Shown: one piece after another, positions 34,688 to 42,761 of the stretch
Layout of the letters: each line of letters begins with the position of its first letter
Numbering within the stretch: position 1 is the stretch's first letter
Assembly: GCF_900240385.1 (NCBI RefSeq)
Contig: NZ_OEQH01000001.1
Coordinates: 719,922 to 783,921, forward strand
Source of the DNA: Clostridium minihomine
GTDB lineage: Bacteria > Bacillota > Clostridia > Oscillospirales > Acutalibacteraceae
DNA length: 64,000 nt
Direction: 5' to 3'
Position numbers and translations under genes: made by a program
The notes under the pieces: model-generated
Database searches by the model: none
What the model was told of the DNA's origin: nothing
What the model saw: only the letters and a program-made list of their open reading frames with translations

Positions 34688-35305
34688 ATGCTTAGTATTG
34701 ATGAGCTAAATGAAATTCACCTGGATGTATTGAAAGAAATTGGAAATATCGGTGCGGGGAATGCGGCAACCTCTTTGTCGCAGATGATGAATGCAGAGAT
34801 TAACATGGCTGTTCCCAAAGTGCGGATTTTGGATATCGCCGATGCGGCAACCGCTTTGGGCGGCCCTGAGAATCCGGTTGTGGGAATTTTAGCAAAGCTT
34901 TCCGGGGATATTGAAGGACTCATGATGTTCATCATAGGGCAATCTTTTGCGGGAGCAGTTTTAGAAAGTCTTTTGGGCGAAAAACAAGTCAGTTATGTTG
35001 CACTGACCGAAATGCAGCTTTCCGCTATCTCAGAAATTGGCAATATCATGATTTCGGCTTATCTGAGCTCCATCAGCACATTATCTCAGATGACAATTAA
35101 ATCTTCGGTTCCGGCAATCGCAGTGGATATGGTGGGGGCATTGCTGAGCGTTCCCGCGATTGAAATGAGTACGGTTTCGGATAAGATTATTTTTATCCAA
35201 GAGGATTTTTTAAGTGCTTCCAATGATATTACCTCCAATATGATGTTGATTCCAAGTATGGAGTCGCTGAGCAGATTAATGCAGAAATTAGGGATCCAAT
35301 TATGA
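34688..35305 (+). CDS. cheC: CheY-P phosphatase CheC
   Basis: The 205-residue protein starts at the ATG at 34688 (GGAAGGAG upstream). Both active-site helices are present: VLKEIGNIGAGNAATSLSQMM and QLSAISEIGNIMISAYLSSIS, each with the E-x2-N pair. CheC dephosphorylates CheY-P, and its activity is increased by CheD, encoded in the next gene with a 4-bp overlap. Confidence 0.95.
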   Translation: MLSIDELNEIHLDVLKEIGNIGAGNAATSLSQMMNAEINMAVPKVRILDIADAATALGGPENPVVGILAKLSGDIEGLMMFIIGQSFAGAVLESLLGEKQVSYVALTEMQLSAISEIGNIMISAYLSSISTLSQMTIKSSVPAIAVDMVGALLSVPAIEMSTVSDKIIFIQEDFLSASNDITSNMMLIPSMESLSRLMQKLGIQL

Positions 35306-35787
35306 GCAATATGATAACAATCGGCATTTCCGACATGAAGGTGGTGAAAGGGGGCGAGCAGCTGGTCACTTACGCATTAGGTTCTTGTGTTGGGATTTGT
35401 CTGTTTGATCCTTTGCGCAAGGTGGGCGGTTTGGGTCACATCATGCTCCCAAAATATCCAGTGGCAAACCCCAAGGAAAATAAATACCGTTTTGCCGACA
35501 GTTGTATTAAGGAAATGCTTCGAGACATGGAGCGGCTGGGTGCCAGCCGCTCTCAGTTGGTAGCGAAAATAGCTGGGGGAGCTAAAATGTTTGAGGTTTC
35601 GGGGGATTCTGCTTTTGGCAACATTGGCCAAAGGAATGTGATGGCGGTAAAGGCCATGCTGGCGTATGAGAAGATTCCGATTAAAGCACAGGATACCGGT
35701 TTGAATTATGGACGAACCCTCTATTTTACGACAGAGGATGGAGTAATGACAGTAAAATCTTTCGCCAATGGGGTAAAGGTTTATTAA
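35302..35787 (+). CDS. cheD: Chemoreceptor glutamine deamidase CheD
   Basis: The 161-residue protein deamidates receptor Gln residues and activates CheC. Catalytic Cys29 (ALGSCVGICLFDP) and His46 (GLGHIMLP) are present, with the Thr of the YFTTEDG stretch near the C-terminus. ATGA overlap with cheC. It is the last gene of the fla/che operon; a terminator follows. CheA, CheW, CheB and CheR are not in this window. Confidence 0.96.
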   Translation: MSNMITIGISDMKVVKGGEQLVTYALGSCVGICLFDPLRKVGGLGHIMLPKYPVANPKENKYRFADSCIKEMLRDMERLGASRSQLVAKIAGGAKMFEVSGDSAFGNIGQRNVMAVKAMLAYEKIPIKAQDTGLNYGRTLYFTTEDGVMTVKSFANGVKVY

Positions 35788-35801
35788 TATTCATGAAAAA
35801 A

Positions 35802-35853
35802 GCTTTCTTTAAAATCCCGTTAGGGGACTTTATAGAAAGCCTTTTTCTTTTTT
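35802..35853 (+). terminator. Terminator of the fla/che operon
   Basis: An imperfect stem of about 16 bp (GCTTTCT.TAAA.TCCC / GGGGACTTTATAGAAAGC, two mismatches) with a GTTA loop at 35802-35840 is followed by CTTTTTCTTTTTT. Confidence 0.88.
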
Positions 35854-35918
35854 AGTCAGAATCCGTTTTTAAAAAGCGGTCGGGTGGGGGAGATGCTTTC
35901 CGATTCTAAGCACAGTGT

Positions 35919-36296
35919 TCAGCCGGCCATTAGCCGAATCAGGGATTTACCCATTATTACACCAATCAGGCACAAGACAACGCTGGCTGCGGCATATCCA
36001 AGCCCTGCCACCATCCTGCCTTTTTCCAGCAGGTTCACTGTTTCCAGCGAAAAGGTAGAAAAGGTGGTAAACCCACCACAGATTCCCGTTGTCAAAAACA
36101 GAAGCAGATTGGGATTGAGCGGCGTTATTTTAGGAGAAAACTCGCTGATAGCCCCAATGACGGCAGAACCCAATAAGTTAATCAATAAGGTATTGACTGG
36201 GAACATAGCTGAAACCGAAAGAAAAGCTAGTCCAAGTAAATATCGGCAAATAGAGCCGATGCAGCCGCCCACACCTACATAAAAACACTTTTCCAT
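35919..36296 (-). CDS. crcB: Fluoride ion exporter CrcB (Fluc)
   Basis: The 125-residue protein has four membrane segments and the family motifs GGCIGSICRYLLG, NLLGSAVIG and TTGICGGFTTFSTFSLE. It forms dual-topology dimers exporting F-. ATG at 36296 with AGGAGGG eight bases upstream. A fluoride riboswitch with terminator lies directly upstream, so expression should rise with fluoride. Confidence 0.96.
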   Translation of the reverse strand: MEKCFYVGVGGCIGSICRYLLGLAFLSVSAMFPVNTLLINLLGSAVIGAISEFSPKITPLNPNLLLFLTTGICGGFTTFSTFSLETVNLLEKGRMVAGLGYAAASVVLCLIGVIMGKSLIRLMAG

Positions 36297-36318
36297 TTTT
36301 AATACCCTCCTAGAAAAT

Positions 36319-36407
36319 AAAAAAGCCGACAGCTTCTGTAATCCTCAAATTACAGAAGTCATCAGCCAAAAGGCACTTTAGCATTTCGCAAGGGAGACTT
36401 CATTCCC
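36319..36407 (-). ncRNA. Fluoride (crcB) riboswitch with expression-platform terminator
   Basis: On the minus strand from 36407 the RNA begins GGGAAUGAAGUCUCCC, the aptamer's conserved GG-AUG-GU-CC head, and later has GCUGAUGACUUC, whose GACUUC can pair with the earlier GAAGUC to form the pseudoknot/P1. The same 3' element forms the 5' arm of a hairpin (36367-36325) ending in TTTTTT (36324-36319). This mutual exclusion is the standard fluoride switch. The gene downstream is crcB. Confidence 0.92.
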
Positions 36408-36425
36408 AACTTTTATTGTAATTTT

Positions 36426-36454
36426 ATTTTATCACTTTGCCAGTCGACTGTCAA
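36426..36454 (-). promoter_or_regulatory. Sigma-A promoter of the crcB riboswitch transcript
   Basis: Minus strand TTGACA (36454-36449), 17 bp, TAAAAT (36431-36426). The predicted start near 36419 is about 12 nt before the aptamer. Confidence 0.9.
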
Positions 36455-36555
36455 TTCAAAGTGTCCTTTTAGGCCGAATTTAGTAGTTTTTTGTTTGATA
36501 GAAAAATCTTCTTTCAATAAAAAATTTTAATTTTTAGATTGATAGAACAATAAAA

Positions 36556-36586
36556 AAAGAGGAAACGAAAAATTCGTTTCCTCTTT
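36556..36586 (-). terminator. Terminator of rpsF-ssb-rpsR
   Basis: A perfect 14-bp stem (AAAGAGGAAACGAA / TTCGTTTCCTCTTT) with an AAA loop, followed on the minus strand by further T residues. 18 bp after the rpsR stop. Confidence 0.92.
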
Positions 36587-36603
36587 TGATACAACACTTT
36601 AAA

Positions 36604-36864
36604 TCAGTCGCTGCTAAAGGGCAGCAGTGCGATATGACGAGAGCGTTTGATTGCTACAGTCAATTCACGCTGATGATGTGCGCATGTGCCGGTTACTCTG
36701 CGAGGCAAAATTTTTGCTCTTTCAGAAATAAAACGACGCAGCTTAGCTACATCCTTATAATCAATAGTATCGATTCTTTCTACACAAAAGCTGCAAACCT
36801 TTTTGCGTCCTTTGCGTCCGCCGCGACGATTGTCGCGCTCGGGACGATCGTTTCTATCCGCCAT
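36604..36864 (-). CDS. rpsR: Ribosomal protein bS18
   Basis: The 86-residue small-subunit protein has [35 protein letters not shown] and ends with the conserved [12 protein letters not shown]. The Cys pair (CSFC) is retained, as in zinc-binding C+ paralogues. SD AGGAGG; 51 bp after ssb. It pairs with S6 in the ribosome, and S6 is encoded by the first gene of the same operon. Confidence 0.98.
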   Translation of the reverse strand: MADRNDRPERDNRRGGRKGRKKVCSFCVERIDTIDYKDVAKLRRFISERAKILPRRVTGTCAHHQRELTVAIKRSRHIALLPFSSD

Positions 36865-36915
36865 GCTAAAAGCCTCCTTTTCTCAATCAAAAAATAAAGT
36901 AAATCCCTGAGGAAA

Positions 36916-37380
36916 TCAAAACGGCAGATCGTCGTCTGTGGGAATTTCCTCAAAATCACCGGTGTTTCCACTGGTGTAGGCAGGGGCGGGCATACTGGGA
37001 GCTTCGGTGCGGCCACCATAATTGCTGCCGCTATACCCAGAGCCGGATGTACCACTGTCGCGTTTTGACTCTGCGAAGTGAACATTATCCGCCACAATTT
37101 CAAAAGCCTTGCGTTTGTTTCCGTCCTTGTCTTGGTAGCTGCGGGTCTGAATAGACCCCTGAACCGCAATTAACTGCCCTTTGCGGAAGTATTTGCATAC
37201 AAACTCCGCTGTTGAACGCCATGCAACAATATCAATGAAATCGGCTTGACGTTCCGCGCCGGACTTGACATAAGAACGGTCTACCGCAATCGTGAAGCTG
37301 GTGACAGCAACATCATTGGGAGTGTGACGAAGCTCTGGGTCGGCAACCAGCCTGCCCATCAATACAGCTACATTGAGCAT
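36916..37380 (-). CDS. ssb: Single-stranded DNA-binding protein
   Basis: The 154-residue protein has an OB-fold (MLNVAVLMGRLVADPELRHT, FIDIVAWRSTAEFVCKYFRKGQLIAVQGSIQTRSY), a Gly/Ser-rich linker, and the DDDLPF C-terminal tail that recruits replication proteins. The ATG at 37380 is preferred over a GTG at 37389, which would overlap the SD. It lies 5 bp after the rpsF stop. Confidence 0.97.
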   Translation of the reverse strand: MLNVAVLMGRLVADPELRHTPNDVAVTSFTIAVDRSYVKSGAERQADFIDIVAWRSTAEFVCKYFRKGQLIAVQGSIQTRSYQDKDGNKRKAFEIVADNVHFAESKRDSGTSGSGYSGSNYGGRTEAPSMPAPAYTSGNTGDFEEIPTDDDLPF

Positions 37381-37385
37381 ATCAA

Positions 37386-37742
37386 TCACTCTCTTTCAGC
37401 AGTTTCAGTTTTCGGGACTTCAACAACCTTTTTCGGCTTTTCTTTCTTTACTTCTTTTCTGATGATGAGAGAACGAAGGACTCCGTCAGTGATCTTGTAG
37501 ATACGGTCTAACTCCGCGGTAAAATCGGGAGAGCTCGTAAAATTGATCAAGGTGTAGTAACCCTCGAACTGCTTGTTGATGGGGTATGCAAGGCGACGCT
37601 TGCCCCACTCATCGACGCCGTCAATGGTAGCGTTGTTTTCGATCAGAGTTTTAAACTTCTGAACGTTTGCAGCAACCGCTTCTTCCCCCTGAGTTGTGGA
37701 AAGAATGAATACGGTTTCATAAGCATTTTTTACATCTGGCAT
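37386..37742 (-). CDS. rpsF: Ribosomal protein bS6
   Basis: The 118-residue protein starts at the ATG at 37742 (AAGGAGGTG upstream). The YETVFILSTTQGEE N-terminus, WGKRRLAYPINKQFEGYYTLINF core and charged Lys/Glu C-terminal tail are typical. First gene of rpsF-ssb-rpsR; the roughly 97-nt leader may carry the S6:S18 autoregulatory site, but I could not confirm it by eye. Confidence 0.97.
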   Translation of the reverse strand: MPDVKNAYETVFILSTTQGEEAVAANVQKFKTLIENNATIDGVDEWGKRRLAYPINKQFEGYYTLINFTSSPDFTAELDRIYKITDGVLRSLIIRKEVKKEKPKKVVEVPKTETAERE

Positions 37743-37845
37743 TTGATTGCACCTCCTTCTGGACTTTGGCCCCAATGTTTCAATTGGAGCAAGGAATTTT
37801 TTATGATAAGCTATGCTTGACCAGCAAGAACAGCTTAACGGACTA

Positions 37846-37874
37846 ATTATAGCAGTGTAACTATGCCGAGTCAA
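37846..37874 (-). promoter_or_regulatory. Sigma-A promoter of rpsF-ssb-rpsR
   Basis: Minus strand TTGACT (37874-37869), 17 bp, TATAAT (37851-37846), close to consensus and fitting a highly expressed ribosomal operon. Confidence 0.92.
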
Positions 37875-37984
37875 GTTGTTTTTACAAACAATCTGGGTAA
37901 AAGACAAGTTATCTCGTGCTAATTAGGAAAAAGAAATGATTCTATGCTGCATTTTGATTATCAGCATGTTTTGTGTTACAAAAT

Positions 37985-38016
37985 GAAAGAGAGCATACCG
38001 CGGTATACCCTCTTTC
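37985..38016 (-). terminator. Probable terminator of galU
   Basis: Arms GAAAGAG.GTATACC / GGTATGC.CTCTTTC form a long stem with two mismatches and a 2-nt centre. Read on the minus strand it is followed by ATTTTG, so the T-tract is short. It lies 11 bp after the galU stop. Confidence 0.7.
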
Positions 38017-38026
38017 TTGTGTCTTT

Positions 38027-38902
38027 TTATAACCTTTTGGCAACCTCTTTTAAATAAGTGCGAAAACATTCTCCGATTTCGGGATGTTTTAAGGCTACTT
38101 CCACCGAGGCTTGCATAATCCCCAACTTATTGCCCATGTCATATCGGGTTCCAATAAAGTCCACAGCCGTCATGCCTTGGCTTCTGGCCAGCACGCACAT
38201 GGCGTCTGTCAGCTGAATCTCTCCGCCGGTACCCGGCGGGGTTTGATCCAGAATGTCAAAAATCTCGGGCGGCAGCACACAGCGCCCTAAAATAGAATAG
38301 TAGGACAGCACTTCTTGGGGTGAGGGTTTTTCAATCATGTCGGTACAGGTGAAAAGATTGTCTCGCAGCTTTTCTACCTTTAAAGAGCTGTACCGGCCAA
38401 TCATTTCTGGTGCCACCTGTTTTACACCCAGAACACCTTTTCCAAATTCCTCATAAGCACGAATCAGTTGGCCGCAGGCTGGGTCATCGCCAATGATCAC
38501 ATCATCCCCGTACAAAACAGCAAAGGGTTCATTTCCCACAAAGGAACGGGCGCAATTGACTGCATGCCCCAGACCGCGGGTTTCCTTTTGCCGGATAAAA
38601 TAAATATTGGCCAGGCGGGAAATATCGATGATCTCTTTTAGTGTTTCCTCTTTTTCTGCTCCTCCCACCGAAAGGTGGGCTTCCAGTTCCGGAACCCGGT
38701 CAAAATGATCCTCAATCAGGCTCTTGCCCCGGTTTGTAATAATTAGAATGTCGGTGATGCCTGACTGCACGGCTTCCTCCACAATATATTGAATTGCCGG
38801 CTTATCGACAATCGGAAGCATCTCTTTTGGCATACATTTTGTGACAGGAAGGACACGCGTACCCAGTCCCGCCGCCGGAATAACAGCTTTTGTTACTTTC
38901 AC
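38027..38902 (-). CDS. galU: UTP--glucose-1-phosphate uridylyltransferase
   Basis: The 291-residue nucleotidyltransferase makes UDP-glucose from UTP and glucose-1-P. The N-terminal GLGTRVLPVTKCMPKEMLPIVDKPAIQYIVEEAV motif and the FAVLYGDDVI and FIGTRYDMGNKLG motifs are conserved. Full length for the family. UDP-glucose would feed the nearby surface-polysaccharide genes (41455-47490), though those lie on the other strand. A zinc-ribbon membrane protein gene lies 43 bp upstream on the same strand. Confidence 0.95.
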   Translation of the reverse strand: MKVTKAVIPAAGLGTRVLPVTKCMPKEMLPIVDKPAIQYIVEEAVQSGITDILIITNRGKSLIEDHFDRVPELEAHLSVGGAEKEETLKEIIDISRLANIYFIRQKETRGLGHAVNCARSFVGNEPFAVLYGDDVIIGDDPACGQLIRAYEEFGKGVLGVKQVAPEMIGRYSSLKVEKLRDNLFTCTDMIEKPSPQEVLSYYSILGRCVLPPEIFDILDQTPPGTGGEIQLTDAMCVLARSQGMTAVDFIGTRYDMGNKLGIMQASVEVALKHPEIGECFRTYLKEVAKRL

Positions 38903-38945
38903 AGGATTCCCTCCTACCTATAGTATTGAGTGGGGAGCGTCAAAA

Positions 38946-40049
38946 TTATCTTAAAAAATTCGGTAAATAAATGATGATAGAATAACAAATCAGCAGACAA
39001 AGAGCCAAAGAAACATTGACGCCCCCATTTTCCTGAAGAGCTTTGTCATAGTCTGCCTGTATGGGATATTGTGTCCGAAGACAACGGATATTCTCTATAC
39101 TATGCTTATAATACAGACGATTGGCATTGATTCCGCAATAGAGCATAATGCTAAGCTGCAATACTACGGTGATGAGCGGGGTAAACAAAAGAAAAATACT
39201 TCCCGCATCCAACTGATACACTAATTCGGTCACCCGTATCAGTTCTTCGTAACTGGGATAGGCGGCAACACTGACACCGGCCTGTTCATACAGCTGAATC
39301 AGCAAAGGGGTAGCATAATTCAGTGACACCACTGTGTTGGTGATAAAAAGCAAAGCCATGAGCGACAGGAGAACTGCGCCGAGTTTATACATTTTGCGAT
39401 ACAGCAGCCAGCCGCCGGAAAATAAAAAAGCGGAAAAGCTAAAACGGCTTTTATTTCTTTTTTTAATATTGAAAAATACAGTAAGAAAATAAGGGGAGTT
39501 ATTTTGAACGTATTTGGCCACATCCCCTGCGGTAACGCCCTCTTCCAGCGGTTCATCTGACGTGATGGTGATGGGGTTAAAAGGGGAAGGGGCTCCGCTT
39601 TGCGGCGGAAAACCGTTTTGATATGGAAATGCCCTGGGATCGGGGGGGACGGGAGCACCCGGGTTTTGATATCCCGTATTCTGATACGGATTTTGGTACC
39701 CGGGAACGTTGCCCTGAGGGGGAACCTGCCCCTGCTGCGAATAAGGCTGCCCCGCATGGGGATTCTGCGGCTTTAGCGCAGAACCGCACTGGCTGCAAAA
39801 AAGCGAGTCTGGGGCGTTGTTACGGCCGCATACTGCGCAGGCAGTTTCGCTGTTATGTTCCTGTGTTGGTTCCGGGGTTGGCGGGGTCCAAACAGTTCCG
39901 GTATTATGTGTATCCGAAAACAGGCATTTTCCTTCTTTTTCATAGCAATGCCGGTGGTAAGGTGCTCCGCAATCCGGGCAGACAACAACGTCGTCTTCCG
40001 CCTGAAAGGGCTGTTCACAGACCGGGCACTTGATACCAATATACTTCAT
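38946..40049 (-). CDS. RING/zinc-ribbon membrane protein (DUF2628-like)
   Basis: The 367-residue protein has an N-terminal prokaryotic RING-type domain (CPVCEQPF, CPDCGAPYHRHCYEKEGKC, residues 9-43), a second zinc ribbon (CAVCGRNN...CSQCGSAL, about 71-90), a Pro/Gln/Tyr-rich linker, then a membrane domain with about four segments beginning FSAFLFSGGWLLYRKMYKLGA, typical of DUF2628. Function is unknown; such proteins are common in Clostridia. It has its own sigma-A promoter and may be cotranscribed with galU. Confidence 0.78.
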   Translation of the reverse strand: MKYIGIKCPVCEQPFQAEDDVVVCPDCGAPYHRHCYEKEGKCLFSDTHNTGTVWTPPTPEPTQEHNSETACAVCGRNNAPDSLFCSQCGSALKPQNPHAGQPYSQQGQVPPQGNVPGYQNPYQNTGYQNPGAPVPPDPRAFPYQNGFPPQSGAPSPFNPITITSDEPLEEGVTAGDVAKYVQNNSPYFLTVFFNIKKRNKSRFSFSAFLFSGGWLLYRKMYKLGAVLLSLMALLFITNTVVSLNYATPLLIQLYEQAGVSVAAYPSYEELIRVTELVYQLDAGSIFLLFTPLITVVLQLSIMLYCGINANRLYYKHSIENIRCLRTQYPIQADYDKALQENGGVNVSLALCLLICYSIIIYLPNFLR

Positions 40050-40135
40050 GCTCGAAAGCCTCCTGTGCTTGTAACTTCTAAATTTGATCTGATACCATGT
40101 AAAATAACTTTTTATTGTTGTCGTTATTAAAGACT

Positions 40136-40164
40136 ATTGTACCTAATTCCACGCGAAACTGCAA
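40136..40164 (-). promoter_or_regulatory. Sigma-A promoter of the zinc-ribbon protein gene
   Basis: Minus strand TTGCAG (40164-40159), 17 bp, TACAAT (40141-40136). It lies about 90 bp before the start codon at 40049. Confidence 0.75.
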
Positions 40165-40227
40165 TCATTTCTTGCATAAGTTTTCAGTACGTTCATAGAC
40201 TATGCCCGAGGGAGAGGTGGTTTTTTC

Positions 40228-40256
40228 TTTACATTCGCCAACAAATACCTTATAAT
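40228..40256 (+). promoter_or_regulatory. Sigma-A promoter of prfB
   Basis: TTTACA (40228-40233), 17 bp, TATAAT (40251-40256). About 50 bp before the prfB start. Confidence 0.85.
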
Positions 40257-40311
40257 ATTTTATTATTGTGTAAAGACAAAATACCTTTATTGTGATAGAA
40301 GGATGGTACGG

Positions 40312-41439
40312 ATGCTGCAATTTGAGGAACTACAGTTAACTTTGGAAGGCCTGAAACCGGATCTGGATGATTTGGCAGACGCGTTAGGGCTGGAAAGCAT
40401 GAAACAAGAGATTTCTCAGTTGGATGAGCGGGCTGCAATGCCGGGCTTTTGGGATGATATGGAGCGTTCTCAGAAGATCCTTCAGCGATCCAGCGCACTA
40501 AAGAATAAAATAGCCTCTTATGAGAAGCTTTGCGCCGTGCGGGAAGATGCTTTGGCACTGGTAGAGCTGGCGAATGAGGAAGAAGATCTTTCCCTTTTGC
40601 CTGAAGCGCAGGAAGAACTGGAAAAAGTTCAATCCGGCATGGAAGCTTTGCGCCTGACAACGCTGCTCAAGGGAGAATATGACGCAAAAAATGCGATTTT
40701 AACCTTTCACGCGGGCGCGGGCGGAACCGAGGCGCAGGACTGGGCAGCTATGCTGTACCGGATGTACTGCCGCTGGGGCGAGCGCCATGGGTTTCAGGTG
40801 AAAACGCTGGATTATCTGGATGGGGAAGAAGCCGGGCTGAAAAGTGCATCTATTTTAATTGAAGGCATGAATGCCTATGGCTTTTTAAAGAGCGAGGCCG
40901 GTGTTCACCGTTTGGTTCGCGTTTCGCCTTTTGATTCTTCCGGCCGTCGGCACACCTCTTTTGCTTCTTTGGAAGTAATGCCTGAAATCGACAGTGATAC
41001 TTCGGTGGTTATCAATCCGGAAGACATCCGCATGGAGGTGTACCGTGCCAGCGGCGCGGGCGGGCAGAAGGTTAACAAGACCTCTTCTGCGGTTCGCCTA
41101 ATTCATATTCCCACTGGAATTGTGGCGGCGTGTCAGGTGGAGCGCAGCCAGTTCCAGAACCGTGAGGTGGCCATGAAAATGCTGACCTCTAAGTTGGTTG
41201 AAATTAAAGAACGTGAACATTTGGATAAGATTGAGGATATTAAAGGGGAACAAAAGGAGATCGCATGGGGTTCTCAGATACGTTCCTATGTGTTTATGCC
41301 TTATACCCTTGCAAAAGACCATCGGACAGGCTTTGAAATGGGGAACATCAATGCTGTAATGGATGGCGATATTGACGGTTTCATCAACGCTTACCTGAAA
41401 GCACAGAATTTGGGCACATTGGGTGAGAATATTGAATAA
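40312..41439 (+). CDS. prfB: Peptide chain release factor 2
   Basis: The 375-residue RF2 recognises UGA and UAA. GGQ is at residues 250-252 (SGAGGQKVNKTSSAVRL) and the SPF tripeptide for stop recognition is present (VSPFDSSGRRHTSF). Start ATG 40312 is nine bases after AGAAGG; ATG 40303 abuts the SD but is possible. Unlike many prfB genes, the frame is continuous: where the CUU-UGA programmed frameshift would lie (about codon 26) the sequence reads TTA GGG CTG. A flippase gene follows 15 bp downstream. Confidence 0.96.
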   Translation: MLQFEELQLTLEGLKPDLDDLADALGLESMKQEISQLDERAAMPGFWDDMERSQKILQRSSALKNKIASYEKLCAVREDALALVELANEEEDLSLLPEAQEELEKVQSGMEALRLTTLLKGEYDAKNAILTFHAGAGGTEAQDWAAMLYRMYCRWGERHGFQVKTLDYLDGEEAGLKSASILIEGMNAYGFLKSEAGVHRLVRVSPFDSSGRRHTSFASLEVMPEIDSDTSVVINPEDIRMEVYRASGAGGQKVNKTSSAVRLIHIPTGIVAACQVERSQFQNREVAMKMLTSKLVEIKEREHLDKIEDIKGEQKEIAWGSQIRSYVFMPYTLAKDHRTGFEMGNINAVMDGDIDGFINAYLKAQNLGTLGENIE

Positions 41440-41454
41440 ATAGGGGGCCGTGAT

Positions 41455-42738
41455 TTGTCTTTTTTTACATCTAAGTTAAATTCCCTGAAAAAAAATCGGT
41501 TTTTAAAAAATGTTGCGGTTTTAACCGGCGGAACGGCAGTCGCACAAGTGCTGCTGCCTTTTGCGTTTATGCCGATTTTGTCGCGTATGTATGGGCCGGA
41601 ACTGCAAGGAATTTACGGAACCTATGTGGTAATTACCAATATTACACAGCAAATCGCCTGCTTCCGGTATGATTACGCCATTGTGGTGGCGGATAGTGAT
41701 GAGGAAGCGGGCGGTGCTTTTGTACTCAGCGCTGAACTGGCAGTACTTTTCTCGATCTTTATTGGCCTTGTGATGTGGCCTTTTATTCCGCAGCTAGGAG
41801 CCCTGTTTAATATGCCCAGTGGTGCAGAAAATACCCTTTGGATGGTTCCGCTGACCACTTTAATTTGCGGGTTGACCACAGCGCTGAACTATTTTAATGT
41901 AAGGCATGAACAGTATAAAGTAATTTCTGCCGCCAATATTATTCGCGTTTCGGTAATGATCGCTACCCAACTTATTCTGGGCTATTTGGGTGCTAGCTAT
42001 TGGGGGATGATTATCGGCCAGTTCCTATCTTATTTCTTTGGTAATTTCCGGATGGTAATGACCCTGAAAGGCCGGATTCATCGTTCCATGTTCCGATCGC
42101 CTTTCCTCAAAAAGGTTGCCCGTAAAAATGCGGTATACCCCAAATATATGCTGCCCAGTGCTATGGCGAATAGTTTATCGCTAAGTATGATTGGCCTGTT
42201 TATTCCCATACAGTATGGTCAGGTAATGAGCGGCTATTACAGCAAGATTAATACGCTGTTGGGGCTGCCGTCTATGGCGGTTTCCAGTGCGGTTTCCCAA
42301 GTGTTCCTGCGGGGCGCTGCTGCGGATAAGCACAATGGTGAAAAGCTGAACAAGACCTTTGCCACGGTGACCAAATGGCTGACTATTTTATCCATACTCC
42401 CGTTTGGATTCCTTTTGCTGTGGGGCGACCCGATTATCCCCTGGTTCCTGGGGCCGGAATGGGCTCCGATTCCGGAATACCTGAAATATCTGGTTCCGTT
42501 GTTTATGGTGCGATTTATCGTTACACCTTTGACCAACAGCGCCATTGCGCTGGGCCGCCAAAAAGCCACGATGGTCTGGCAGTTCTTCCTGTTGGCTACC
42601 GTATCGGTTCCGTCGCTTTTGACTTTCGTCATTCCCATGACATTCCCGCAGTATTTACTGGCAGCATCCCTGCCGATGGCATGTGCTTATTTGATTTTCT
42701 ATCGTTTCTGCCGAAATATTGTCAGAAACGCAAAATGA
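41455..42738 (+). CDS. Wzx-like oligosaccharide flippase
   Basis: The 427-residue membrane protein has about 12 segments in the MOP/polysaccharide transporter fold (FLKNVAVLTGGTAVAQVLLPFAFMPILSRMYGPELQGIYGTY is the typical start). It is expected to flip undecaprenyl-linked repeat units. The TTG start at 41455 follows AGGGGG. It heads a five-gene polysaccharide block that may be transcribed with prfB. Confidence 0.88.
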   Translation: MSFFTSKLNSLKKNRFLKNVAVLTGGTAVAQVLLPFAFMPILSRMYGPELQGIYGTYVVITNITQQIACFRYDYAIVVADSDEEAGGAFVLSAELAVLFSIFIGLVMWPFIPQLGALFNMPSGAENTLWMVPLTTLICGLTTALNYFNVRHEQYKVISAANIIRVSVMIATQLILGYLGASYWGMIIGQFLSYFFGNFRMVMTLKGRIHRSMFRSPFLKKVARKNAVYPKYMLPSAMANSLSLSMIGLFIPIQYGQVMSGYYSKINTLLGLPSMAVSSAVSQVFLRGAAADKHNGEKLNKTFATVTKWLTILSILPFGFLLLWGDPIIPWFLGPEWAPIPEYLKYLVPLFMVRFIVTPLTNSAIALGRQKATMVWQFFLLATVSVPSLLTFVIPMTFPQYLLAASLPMACAYLIFYRFCRNIVRNAK

Positions 42739-42761
42739 GTTGAGATGTGAGAGGTAACACA

